This document shows positions 29,895 through 39,551 of a DNA stretch of 64,000 nucleotides, piece by piece. The position numbers were made by a program, and so were the translations under genes. The stretch comes from an uncultured Marinobacter sp. Its GTDB lineage: Bacteria; Pseudomonadota; Gammaproteobacteria; Pseudomonadales; Oleiphilaceae. Each line of letters begins with the position of its first letter. Within the stretch, counting starts at the first letter, position 1. The notes under the pieces were generated by a model that saw only the letters and a program-made list of their open reading frames with translations, made no database searches and was not told the DNA's origin. Location of the stretch: contig NZ_CAMYMK010000009.1 in NCBI RefSeq assembly GCF_947259545.1, positions 186,001 to 250,000 on the forward strand. The letters run 5' to 3'.

Positions 29895-31092
29895 CAACGT
29901 CGTGGGCCTTTGGTGCCCATGTGCGGTTCACCAGTGACTCGATATCCCTGAGGATTGCAGAGGCATCGGTCACCCGCGCCAGCCAGCTCAGGGGAATGCC
30001 TCGCTCACCCCCCACGCCGTGAATTGCGGCCATGGCCGGCCCGATGATCCAGGCCCGGCCGCAGGAGTCGCCCCCACACTGGATATTGGCGCGAACGGCG
30101 TCGGTAAAGCTGTTGGCATGGTGCAGGATGTGAAAGATCACCGGCATGGCTTCATGCAGATAACAGGTGCGGCCATAGGTATCGCCGGCGCCCGTTGCAT
30201 CGAGAACGGAGCCGGAGCGGGCTTTGTTGAGGGTATCCGCGTCTGGCGCTTCATTGGTTGCGACATCCAGAGCTGTTGATATGGGGTCACCCCTGTAAAT
30301 ATGGTCCAGAAGTTGTGCAGCGCATTTTGCCCAGGCCACGGCGTCGTCATTGTGATTGGTCACCCGTACAGCGGCTTCTGTGATCGCCATCAGCCTGACG
30401 CTGCCGCAATAACTGGCCACCAGAGGCGGCAGTTTGGAGACAGCTGGTAACTGCATATCGTCGGCGCCGCTCTCGGGCAGCAGGTGTTGATCGATGGTCT
30501 CAGCCAGGTGCACACCGGCTTCCTGAATCTCCGGTTCCTGGTAGGTAAGGCTGATGGCCTTGCGGACCGGAGCAGCCAACTGATCGCCGCTCAGGCGCCG
30601 GGTGTAGGGCAAAACCTTCTGTACCAGAATGCGCTTCTGTTTATCGGTCAGTTCGGCCGTGGTAGTTGATAGCGCCTGTTCAATGGCATTCTGCTCGATG
30701 GTGCCCAGGTTGTTCAGGGTCACCCGGGTGGGGTTGTCGATGTAGCCCCGCCAATGACCGCCGGGGCCAAAGAAGGTACGAAAACGCCGCTGGTAATCGC
30801 GGACATCCAGGATGCCCTCACTGGCCAGCAGGCTGTCGGTCAGAACCCCGGTCGCGGCGCCATAATGACTGACATCACCGATCCGCTTGCCCTCGTGGGC
30901 GAAATAGCCAAGCCCGCCTTTGAAGTAATCGGCTGTCACGGGCAGGAATTCCGGGGACTGGCCGCCAACCTCGATGATGCGTTGGCTATCGTACAGCCAG
31001 TGCAGTCCGAGACTTGCGGCATCCGCGACCCATCCCCCGGCAATTGCATCGATAATGCGAGTGACTTGGCTGGCTGGGACATGGTTAGTCAT
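29884..31092 (-). CDS. ADP-ribosylglycohydrolase family protein
   Basis: A 402-residue DraG/ARH-fold protein. Family features are AIAGGWVADAASLGLHWLYD near the N terminus, HYGAATGVLTDSLLA, NIQCGGDSCGRAWIIGPAMA and GVGGERGIPLSWL. These enzymes remove ADP-ribose from proteins or other molecules using two Mg ions. In the canonical family the first site contains GxxxGDxxG; here it is AGGWVADA, so the substrate may differ. It begins 30 bases after an amino-acid ABC transporter ATPase gene on the same strand, which suggests cotranscription. Confidence 0.88.
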   Translation of the reverse strand: MTNHVPASQVTRIIDAIAGGWVADAASLGLHWLYDSQRIIEVGGQSPEFLPVTADYFKGGLGYFAHEGKRIGDVSHYGAATGVLTDSLLASEGILDVRDYQRRFRTFFGPGGHWRGYIDNPTRVTLNNLGTIEQNAIEQALSTTTAELTDKQKRILVQKVLPYTRRLSGDQLAAPVRKAISLTYQEPEIQEAGVHLAETIDQHLLPESGADDMQLPAVSKLPPLVASYCGSVRLMAITEAAVRVTNHNDDAVAWAKCAAQLLDHIYRGDPISTALDVATNEAPDADTLNKARSGSVLDATGAGDTYGRTCYLHEAMPVIFHILHHANSFTDAVRANIQCGGDSCGRAWIIGPAMAAIHGVGGERGIPLSWLARVTDASAILRDIESLVNRTWAPKAHDVVTR

Positions 31093-31122
31093 GGAAGAGC
31101 CTCCAGATTCGGTGGCTGGCCG

Positions 31123-31869
31123 TCATACCGGATTAGTGGCCAGAATTTTTTTCAGAAAGTCCTTGGTTCGGGGATCCTGCGGATGGAAGAAGATCTCGCT
31201 GGGTGGCCCCTGTTCCACAATACGACCGCCGTCGATAAAGATCACCCGGTCGGCCACGTCCCGTGCGAAAGACATTTCATGGGTGACCACCATCATGGTC
31301 TGGCGCTCTGAGGCCAGCTGCTTCATAAGCCCCAGCACTTCCTCCACCCACTCGGGGTCCAGGGAAGACGTCGGTTCATCAAACAGGATGACTTCGGCGC
31401 CGGCGGCCATCGCGCGGCCAATACCGACCCGCTGCTGCTGGCCACCGGACATGGAGGCGGGGTAGGCGTCCGCCTTATCGGCCAGACCGATCTGTTCCAG
31501 TATTTCCCGGGCTCGCTGATACGCTTTTTCCTTCGGCCAGCGGTCCACCACCAGCAGACGTTCGGCGATGTTCTGCCGCGCGGTCTTGTTGGCAAACAAT
31601 GCGTAGTTCTGGAATACGAACGCTGTCTGCCGGCGCATGGCGAGGACTTCCGCCCGGCTGGCACTGTCCGCATCTACGGTCAGGTCGCCGACGGTGATCG
31701 TGCCGGCGGTCGGTTGTTCCAGGAAGTTGATGCAACGCAGCAGGGTGGACTTGCCGGTGCCCGAAGGGCCGATGATCACCACGATTTCGCCCTTCTCAAT
31801 GGTGAGGTCGATGCCATCGAGGACCACGGCCTTGCCAAAATGCTTGCTCAGTGACTGCAGTTTGATCAT
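31123..31869 (-). CDS. Amino-acid (cystine-type) ABC transporter ATP-binding protein
   Basis: A 248-residue ATPase of the polar amino-acid uptake class. Walker A is [14 protein letters not shown], the signature is [16 protein letters not shown] and Walker B is [14 protein letters not shown], with the switch His in [10 protein letters not shown]. It powers import together with the permease and binding protein encoded upstream on the same strand, overlapping the permease gene by four bases. Cystine specificity is inferred from similarity to TcyN-type operons. Confidence 0.92.
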   Translation of the reverse strand: MIKLQSLSKHFGKAVVLDGIDLTIEKGEIVVIIGPSGTGKSTLLRCINFLEQPTAGTITVGDLTVDADSASRAEVLAMRRQTAFVFQNYALFANKTARQNIAERLLVVDRWPKEKAYQRAREILEQIGLADKADAYPASMSGGQQQRVGIGRAMAAGAEVILFDEPTSSLDPEWVEEVLGLMKQLASERQTMMVVTHEMSFARDVADRVIFIDGGRIVEQGPPSEIFFHPQDPRTKDFLKKILATNPV

Positions 31870-32540
31870 CGGCTATAGGCCTTGTTCAGACGGATTTCCA
31901 GGTAGTGCTGAAGCTTGGACAGCAGCTCCACCACGATCCAGTACATGATGGCGGCGACAATGAAGGCCTCGAAGTACAGGAAGCTACCGGAGGCTTCTTT
32001 CTGAGTGGCGCCCATCAGTTCGGTGACCCCCAGGGTGAATGCCAGGGAGGTGGCCTTGATCATGTCGATGAAGTAGTTCATCAGCGTGGGCAACGCGACC
32101 CGGGTGGCCTGGGGCAGCACGATACGTCGCATCAGCTGGCCATTGGTCATGCCGATCGACAGCGCGGCTTCGGTCTGGCTGCGATCAACTCCGACAATGG
32201 CGGCGCGGATGGATTCGGCCATGTAGGCGGAAAAGTGCATGGTCAGGCCCATGATGGTCGCGGTGATACCGTCGATGACCGTCAGTGCACTGACCAGCTG
32301 CGGCAACCCGTAATAGAACAGGAATAGCTGGACCAGCAGCGGAGTGCCCCGGAAGAAGGAAATGAATACGATGGTCAGTTGGTTGAGTACCGGGATAGCG
32401 AGTACCCGGACGACGGCAAACAGGCAGGCGAGAATCAGTGCCAGTACCATCCCGACAGTCGCCAGTTGCAGGGTAAGCGGCAGGTACCTGAGCAGCACAG
32501 GTACCAGCCCGAGCATGTAGTCGACGTTCAACACGTCCAT
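31866..32540 (-). CDS. Amino-acid (cystine-type) ABC transporter permease
   Basis: A 224-residue HisM-type permease with about five membrane helices. The conserved early segment is [20 protein letters not shown] and the EAA loop is [20 protein letters not shown]. It forms the inner-membrane channel with the adjacent ATPase. It resembles TcyL/TcyB cystine permeases. Middle gene of a three-gene importer. Confidence 0.92.
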   Translation of the reverse strand: MDVLNVDYMLGLVPVLLRYLPLTLQLATVGMVLALILACLFAVVRVLAIPVLNQLTIVFISFFRGTPLLVQLFLFYYGLPQLVSALTVIDGITATIMGLTMHFSAYMAESIRAAIVGVDRSQTEAALSIGMTNGQLMRRIVLPQATRVALPTLMNYFIDMIKATSLAFTLGVTELMGATQKEASGSFLYFEAFIVAAIMYWIVVELLSKLQHYLEIRLNKAYSR

Positions 32541-32565
32541 AGGAAATCAGCCCTCGGTGTGCCCC

Positions 32566-33321
32566 TCAGGGCTGAGTGATGTCCGTGCCGAACCACTTCT
32601 CTGAAATGGAGGTCAGGGTTCCGTTTTCCCGCAGGGTCGCCAGGGCCTGGTTGACCTCGTCCCGCAGGGCCCGTCCGGCCTCGGTGTCGCGGAACGGGTA
32701 GGCATTGGTGATCTGGGAAAACGTTGGGCCCGCGAGTGCCAGCGGCAGCGGTTTTTCCTTGATGATCTGGCTGGCGCTGACACGGTCCATTACGAAGGCG
32801 TCAACACGACCGAGCGCCGTATCCCGCTCCAGGTTACTGTCATAGGTCTTGATGTTGATTTCATCGGCGTAGGGCAGCTCCCGCAGCAGGGCCTCGAAAT
32901 TCGAGCCCAGGTTCACCGCGACGGTTTTGCCCTTCAGGTCTTCCACGCCCTGAATCTCGGTGTTGCCCGTCTTGACCACCACCTGGGCGCCGTCATAGAC
33001 GTAGGGATCGCTGAAAATATAGGCTTTCTGTCGTTCCTCGGTGATGGTGATCTGGTTGGCGACGGTATCGATGCGCCCGGATTCCAGCATGCCAAACAGG
33101 CCTGAGAAGTTGGCGGTTTCGTACTTGATGTCACGCCCCATTTCCTTGCCCAGGGCATTCATGATGTCGACATCAAAGCCTTTGAGCTCATCCTGCTCGA
33201 CAAAGGTAAACGGGAAATACTGGCCGGACATCCCGACTCTTAACGGGTTATCCTGCGCGAGCAAAGCTGTGCTTGCGGACAGGGAGATGATCATTAGCAT
33301 TGTGGTCAATAGCGTTTTCAT
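32566..33321 (-). CDS. Amino-acid (cystine-type) ABC transporter substrate-binding protein
   Basis: A 251-residue periplasmic binding protein with a signal peptide (MLMIISLSASTALLAQ). The type-2 binding fold is shown by LRVGMSGQYFPFTFVEQDEL and GFDVDIMNALGKEMG. The ligand-site region is GRIDTVANQITITEERQKAY. Close resemblance to FliY/TcyJ cystine-binding proteins suggests cystine or a related diamino acid. First gene of the transporter set; a ribosome site (ggaggc) precedes the start. Confidence 0.9.
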   Translation of the reverse strand: MKTLLTTMLMIISLSASTALLAQDNPLRVGMSGQYFPFTFVEQDELKGFDVDIMNALGKEMGRDIKYETANFSGLFGMLESGRIDTVANQITITEERQKAYIFSDPYVYDGAQVVVKTGNTEIQGVEDLKGKTVAVNLGSNFEALLRELPYADEINIKTYDSNLERDTALGRVDAFVMDRVSASQIIKEKPLPLALAGPTFSQITNAYPFRDTEAGRALRDEVNQALATLRENGTLTSISEKWFGTDITQP

Positions 33322-33455
33322 AATGCCTCCTTCCGACGTGTATCGTATCTAAAGCATAGACTGGGGTTAAAATTGGGCAATGACACTAAGGAGTTGTGCA
33401 GAGGCAAGGCCCCTTGAACACGTTTTCATAACTTGACGACAAAGCGAGGAATACC

Positions 33456-34520
33456 ATGGTCCATGATCAGGTGAAGGACTATTACGGGAAAGTACTGCAG
33501 AAATCGGATGACCTGCAAACCAATGCCTGCTGCACTGACGATGCCATGCCCAGTCATCTGAAGCCCATTATTGGCAAGATCCACGATGAAGTGCTCACGA
33601 AGTATTACGGCTGTGGTCTGGTGGCACCGGAACAGTTGGAAGGTATGCGAATTCTTGACCTTGGCAGCGGCTCGGGTCGGGACGTATACGCACTGGCGGC
33701 CCTGGTCGGGGAATCCGGGGAAGTGGTCGGCGTTGACATGACCGATGAACAGCTGGAGGTGGCCCGTCGTCATGTGGATTACCATGCCGATGTGTTCGGT
33801 TTTGCCAAGCCCAATGTCCGTTTCCTCAAGGGCTATATCGAGAAACTGGACGAGCTGGATCTCGAGCCGGGCAGCTTCGACATCATCGTCTCCAACTGTG
33901 TGATCAACCTCTCTCCGGACAAGCCGGCGGTATTGCGAGAAGCCTATCGTCTGCTGAAACCCGGTGGCGAAATGTATTTCTCGGACGTCTACGCGGATCG
34001 CCGAATCCCCGAATCACTGGTCAACGACCCGGTGCTTTATGGCGAGTGTCTCAGTGGCGCGCTCTACTGGAACGATTTCGAGAATATGGCGAAAGCCTCC
34101 GGCTTTGCGGACCCGCGTCTGGTGACAGACAGCCCGATTACCATCAATAACAGCGCCCAAAAGGAGAAAACCGGCCCCATCCGCTTCTTCTCGGCCACCT
34201 ACCGATTGTTCAAGCTGGAAGGGCTGGAGCCGGCCTGCGAGGATTATGGTCAGGCGGTGATCTATCGCGGCACCATCGCGCACCACCCGCATCAGTTCGA
34301 TCTCGACAAGCACCACGCCATTCCGGCGGGAAAAGTGTTCCCGGTGTGCGGCAACACGCACCGTATGCTGAAAGACACCCGTTTTGCGGAGCATTTCGAG
34401 TTTATTGGTGAGGGTGACACTCACTTTGGCATTTTCAAGGATTGCGGTACCGATTTGCCCTTTGGGAATGGTGATGATCAGGGCGATGATGAAGGTACCG
34501 GTCAGGGAGGGTGTTGTTAA
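33456..34520 (+). CDS. arsM: Arsenite S-adenosylmethyltransferase
   Basis: A 354-residue cytosolic methyltransferase. The SAM site is ILDLGSGSGRDVYALAALVG with acidic VVGVDMTDEQL. The three cysteines typical of ArsM are visible in the N-terminal NACCTDD, the central SNCVINL and the later GECLSGALYW. An extra vicinal pair, GGCC, ends the protein and may bind thiophilic metal. ArsM methylates trivalent arsenic to volatile or less harmful forms. The gene converges on merR, so arsenic and mercury functions lie together. No arsR was found. Confidence 0.9.
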   Translation: MVHDQVKDYYGKVLQKSDDLQTNACCTDDAMPSHLKPIIGKIHDEVLTKYYGCGLVAPEQLEGMRILDLGSGSGRDVYALAALVGESGEVVGVDMTDEQLEVARRHVDYHADVFGFAKPNVRFLKGYIEKLDELDLEPGSFDIIVSNCVINLSPDKPAVLREAYRLLKPGGEMYFSDVYADRRIPESLVNDPVLYGECLSGALYWNDFENMAKASGFADPRLVTDSPITINNSAQKEKTGPIRFFSATYRLFKLEGLEPACEDYGQAVIYRGTIAHHPHQFDLDKHHAIPAGKVFPVCGNTHRMLKDTRFAEHFEFIGEGDTHFGIFKDCGTDLPFGNGDDQGDDEGTGQGGCC

Positions 34521-34523
34521 GCT

Positions 34524-34961
34524 CTACGTATCAGGGTTTTCGGGAGCGTCGCTGAGGTCGGTGTAGAGCGAGTGAATCATCGGGCACCGCTGAGGGTCCC
34601 GGCTGCAGCGACAACGTCCCACCAGATCATCCAGAGTGGCCTCCATTTTCTGCAGGCCGGCAATCTTGCTGCGCACATCGCCCAGCTTGTGTTCGGCCAG
34701 GGTCCGGGCTTCGTCGCAATGGGTGCCATCCTCCAGCTTCAGCAGTTCGCCGACCTCCTCCAGGCTGAAGCCCAGCCACTGGGCCGAGCGAATAAAGTGC
34801 AGGCGGGCCACCGCCTTCTCATCGTAACGCCGGATCCCACCAAAGGGTTTATCCGGTACCTCCACCAAACCCCGGCGTTGGTAATAACGGATGGTTTCCA
34901 CATGGGTGTCTGCCATCTTCGCCAGGGTGCCAATGGTCATGGATTTTGTTGCTTCAGGCAT
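34524..34961 (-). CDS. merR: Mercury-responsive MerR regulator
   Basis: A 145-residue MerR-family activator/repressor. The winged helix begins TIGTLAKMADTHVETIRYYQ. Three Hg(II)-binding cysteines are present in GTHCDEARTL and VGRCRCSRDPQRCPMIH, matching the MerR subgroup rather than CueR, ZntR or SoxR. It is divergent from merF-merA across a canonical mer operator, so it controls both sides. It is convergent with arsM, three bases apart. Confidence 0.95.
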   Translation of the reverse strand: MPEATKSMTIGTLAKMADTHVETIRYYQRRGLVEVPDKPFGGIRRYDEKAVARLHFIRSAQWLGFSLEEVGELLKLEDGTHCDEARTLAEHKLGDVRSKIAGLQKMEATLDDLVGRCRCSRDPQRCPMIHSLYTDLSDAPENPDT

Positions 34962-34965
34962 GTGT

Positions 34966-34996
34966 TTGACTCCGTAGTCAGGTACGGAAGTAAGCT
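34966..34996 (+). promoter_or_regulatory. mer promoter and MerR operator
   Basis: The -35 TTGACT and -10 TAAGCT are separated by 19 bases, the over-long spacer typical of MerR-controlled promoters. Within it, ACTCCGTA and TACGGAAGT form the MerR dyad. The sequence closely follows the Tn501-type mer promoter. It drives merF-merA; merR is transcribed the other way. Confidence 0.93.
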
Positions 34997-35033
34997 TAGA
35001 TCATAGACCCACGAAGTGATACGGAGTGCCCTC

Positions 35034-36694
<1,661 letters not shown>

Positions 36695-36710
36695 AAGAAG
36701 GGAGTGCAGA

Positions 36711-36742
36711 TTGACCTTGGAGCAGGTAAAGGGTTCTACACT
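36711..36742 (+). promoter_or_regulatory. Probable MerR-family-type promoter for the 36.8-39.5 kb gene set
   Basis: TTGACC and TACACT are separated by 20 bases, and the spacer carries the partial dyad ACCTT...AAGGGT. A spacer of 19-20 bases with a dyad is the hallmark of MerR-family promoters. The local MerR or an unlinked relative could act here. Confidence 0.5.
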
Positions 36743-36768
36743 GTTTATATACTCATAAGGACATTGCC

Positions 36769-37086
36769 ATGATCAGAAAACTTACCCTGCTGCTGGCGGC
36801 TCTGATTACCAGTATTACTGTGCTGGCGGCCGATAATCAGTATGTTCTGGGCGTGGACGGCCTGGCCTGCCCGTTCTGTGGCTACGGCATCGAAAAACGT
36901 CTGAACAAGGTAGACGGCGTTACTGACGTGCAGGTCGATGTGGGCGAGAGTGTGGTCCATGTCACCATGCAGGAAGGTAAAGTGCTCACCGAGGATCGGG
37001 CGCGTCAGGCGGTTGATGAAGCGGGCTTTACGCTTCGATCCTACTCGGTAGCCGAGGGCAGGACAGGTGGTGGCAATGGGCAGTAG
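36769..37086 (+). CDS. Exported heavy-metal-associated (HMA) domain protein, MerP-like
   Basis: A 105-residue protein with a signal peptide (LLLAALITSITVLAADN) and one HMA ferredoxin-like domain. The metal motif is GVDGLACPFCGYGIEKRL. It would bind a soft metal ion in the periplasm through the CxxC pair. It follows merA behind a separate MerR-type promoter and overlaps the next gene by 11 bases. A MerP-like role in mercury handling is suggested by position but not shown. Confidence 0.85.
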   Translation: MIRKLTLLLAALITSITVLAADNQYVLGVDGLACPFCGYGIEKRLNKVDGVTDVQVDVGESVVHVTMQEGKVLTEDRARQAVDEAGFTLRSYSVAEGRTGGGNGQ

Positions 37087-37993
37087 CCGTTATCCCGTCA
37101 GGGCGTCCTTGCTGGTTGGCGCCTTGCTGCTGGCCAGTGTGTATACGGTGCAGTCTGCCCCCAACACCTTCAACACCGCCCTGCCGGTAGCGGAGGGGCA
37201 GTACCTCTGGCGCGAACAGCTTGTACTGAGGGAGCGTTCCGATAACGGACCGATGGATCGCGACGTCTCGGTACAGGCTCTCGGCAGCGTCCTGGGGTAC
37301 GGCGTCACTTCGAAGTTGGCCGTGTTTGGCGTGGTCCCCTACTTTTTCAACAAGGAACTCGATGTCACCACGCCCATGGGCCGGATTGAGCGTAACACCG
37401 GTGGTTTTGGCGACATTTCGCTGTTTGGCCGCTATACGCTGTACAAGAAGGATTTCACCGGAAGCACCTTTCGCATAGCGCCAGTGTTCGGCCTTACCGC
37501 CCCGACGGGTGATGATAATGACCGGGATCGGCTCGGCGAACTGCCACGCCCGCTGCAGACTGGCGATGGCGCCTGGGACGGTTTCGGTGGTGTGGTCACC
37601 ACTTATCAGACACTGCAGTACCAGGTGGATGGGCAACTGCTCTACCGCGAAAACGGCCGTCACGACGGTTTCGCACGAGGCGACGAGACCCGCTTCGACA
37701 CTTCACTGCAATACCGGATCTGGCCGCGAAGCATGAAGGGGGTGCCTGGCTCGCCGAGCTTCATCTATGCCCTGCTGGAATCCAATGTCATCCATCGCGA
37801 GCGCGACGAGCTGCGGAGCGGGACCGATGCCGATTCCGGTGGTACCCAGTGGCTGCTGGCGCCGGGACTGCAATACGTCAGCCGGAGGTGGATCGTCGAA
37901 GGCACGGTACAGCTGCCCGTGGCCGAAGACTTCAATGGCGATGCCCTTGAGGACGATTACATTGTGCGCGTCGGTTTCCGCCGCAGTTTCTAG
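37076..37993 (+). CDS. Predicted outer-membrane beta-barrel protein (transporter-like)
   Basis: A ~305-residue exported protein with a signal peptide (LLVGALLLASVYTVQSAP). Alternating strand-like segments (FGLTAPTGDDNDRDR; TRFDTSLQYRIWP; YIVRVGFRRSF at the end) suggest a barrel of the Phenol_MetA_deg/transporter type, and the terminal Phe fits an outer-membrane insertion signal. I prefer the ATG at 37076 over the GTG at 37067. It overlaps the HMA gene, so the two are probably translated together. Confidence 0.65.
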   Translation: MGSSRYPVRASLLVGALLLASVYTVQSAPNTFNTALPVAEGQYLWREQLVLRERSDNGPMDRDVSVQALGSVLGYGVTSKLAVFGVVPYFFNKELDVTTPMGRIERNTGGFGDISLFGRYTLYKKDFTGSTFRIAPVFGLTAPTGDDNDRDRLGELPRPLQTGDGAWDGFGGVVTTYQTLQYQVDGQLLYRENGRHDGFARGDETRFDTSLQYRIWPRSMKGVPGSPSFIYALLESNVIHRERDELRSGTDADSGGTQWLLAPGLQYVSRRWIVEGTVQLPVAEDFNGDALEDDYIVRVGFRRSF

Positions 37994-38008
37994 TTTGCAG
38001 GACCGAAC

Positions 38009-38983
38009 ATGACAAGAATCGGTAAATGGTCGGGCTACAGTATTCTCGGTCTTGTGGTAGTGCTCGCCTTGCTCGGTTGCGCAGGCGGGGCCATCAACTG
38101 GAATCAGGAGCCGCCGTATGCTCTTGTTCACAGCTGGGGTGAAAAAGGCAGCGGCCCGGGGCAGCTAAGCGATCCCACCGGCATTGCCGTAACGGACACT
38201 GAAGTCTTTGTATCCGATGCCCGCAACGGGCGGATCCAGGTTTTTGATCACGAAGGGCAGTTCAAGCGGGCATTTGGTACCGTCGGTGATGGCTTCGGCG
38301 AGCTTGGGCGACCGATGAACCTGACCATCCACGGCGACATGCTCTACGTTCCCGAGTACATGAATGACCGTATTCAGGTGTTTAGCCTGGCTGGCGATCC
38401 CCTGGAAACCATTGGTGGCCCCGGTGAAAGGCCAGGTCAGTTCGATGCCCCGGGAGGGGTTGCCGTTGCTGGCAATGGCGATCTGTTCGTGACCGACTTC
38501 TACAATCAGCGCGTACAGCACTTGCGGGCCGATGGCTCTTTTGTCCGGCAGTGGGGAACCACCGGGGAGACGGGAAGGGGCGCCGGCGAATTTACTTACC
38601 CTACTGATGTAACGTTCGCCGATGATGGAACTCTCTATGTGGCAGATGGCTATGGAAATCGTGTCCAGGCTTTCAATGCCGGCGGCGATTTCCTGGACAA
38701 ATGGGGAGGGCCGTTTGCCCTGGGGCTCTACGGGCCGTTCAAGGGCTGGTTCACCACCGCGACGTCCATTGCCGTTGGTCCCGACGGCAATGTCTTTGTA
38801 GCCGATTTTTATAACGATCGTATACAGAAGTTCGCGGCGGATGGGGACTACCTCACCGCATTCGGCAGCGAGCCGGAAAACCCCGGCCACACGGCCATGG
38901 CCGTCGCCATCGGGAGTGACGGCGCCGTGTGGAGCGTGAACTTTGCCGACAACCGGGTCGAGAAGTGGGAACCCGTAAAGTAA
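38009..38983 (+). CDS. NHL-repeat beta-propeller lipoprotein
   Basis: A 324-residue protein with a lipoprotein signal peptide (VLALLGCAGG, lipidated Cys). About six repeats of the form GxFxxPxGIAVxxxGxxxVxDxxNxRIQxF follow (for example EVFVSDARNGRIQVFDHEGQ and NVFVADFYNDRIQKFAADG). This folds as an NHL propeller, usually a binding scaffold. Its position between a barrel protein and an SRPBCC protein behind an HMA protein suggests a periplasmic metal-linked complex, which is inference. Confidence 0.82.
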   Translation: MTRIGKWSGYSILGLVVVLALLGCAGGAINWNQEPPYALVHSWGEKGSGPGQLSDPTGIAVTDTEVFVSDARNGRIQVFDHEGQFKRAFGTVGDGFGELGRPMNLTIHGDMLYVPEYMNDRIQVFSLAGDPLETIGGPGERPGQFDAPGGVAVAGNGDLFVTDFYNQRVQHLRADGSFVRQWGTTGETGRGAGEFTYPTDVTFADDGTLYVADGYGNRVQAFNAGGDFLDKWGGPFALGLYGPFKGWFTTATSIAVGPDGNVFVADFYNDRIQKFAADGDYLTAFGSEPENPGHTAMAVAIGSDGAVWSVNFADNRVEKWEPVK

Positions 38984-39046
38984 GCTGGCAAAGAGGGGAT
39001 CAGAAGACAGATGCTTCACTTACGAAGAAGATCGAGGAGAGTCACC

Positions 39047-39478
39047 ATGGGTAAAACCTATCAATCAATTGTGGTCAACGCACCGGCTGAGACAGTCTGG
39101 GCAAAGCTTCGAGACTTTCATGACGTGAGCTGGGCGCCGGATGTGGTAACCAATGTTGATGTTGTCGGGGACAAGAAGGGCGACCAGCCGGGCGCCAAAC
39201 GGGTGCTCAACGGGGCATTTCACGAGACCCTGAATGCGCTCGACGACGACAACCGGGAGCTCACCTACAGCATCGACGAGGGCCCTTCTCCGGTTTCTTC
39301 AAATGACGTCAGCAGCTATGAGGGGCATGTTCGGGTTCGTCCGGTCACGGAAGGCGACGGTGGCACCTTTGTGGAGTGGTATTCACACTGGAAAGGGAAT
39401 GATGAGTCGGCCGCTGAATTCTGTCACGGCATCTATGCCGGACTGCTGGAGCAGCTCAAGAAGACGCTGGAGGGTTGA
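39047..39478 (+). CDS. SRPBCC (START-like) family protein
   Basis: A 143-residue protein with a Bet v 1/START-like fold: IVVNAPAETVWAKLRDFHDV at the N terminus and FVEWYSHWKGNDESAAEF plus an amphipathic helix at the C terminus. Such proteins bind hydrophobic ligands. The start at 39047 follows the ribosome site gaggagagtc. It is the last gene of the set that begins at 36769. Ligand unknown. Confidence 0.82.
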   Translation: MGKTYQSIVVNAPAETVWAKLRDFHDVSWAPDVVTNVDVVGDKKGDQPGAKRVLNGAFHETLNALDDDNRELTYSIDEGPSPVSSNDVSSYEGHVRVRPVTEGDGGTFVEWYSHWKGNDESAAEFCHGIYAGLLEQLKKTLEG

Positions 39479-39498
39479 AGGGCTCAGTTTGGTGGCAG

Positions 39499-39515
39499 CC
39501 GGGCGGGGTGCCCGG
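39499..39515 (+). terminator. Weak stem-loop after the SRPBCC gene
   Basis: CCGGGC and GCCCGG pair around GGGGT. No T-run follows, so termination here is uncertain. Confidence 0.3.
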
Positions 39516-39551
39516 TGTTGACCATGCTGATTTGCCGTGGTGACCCTGGTG

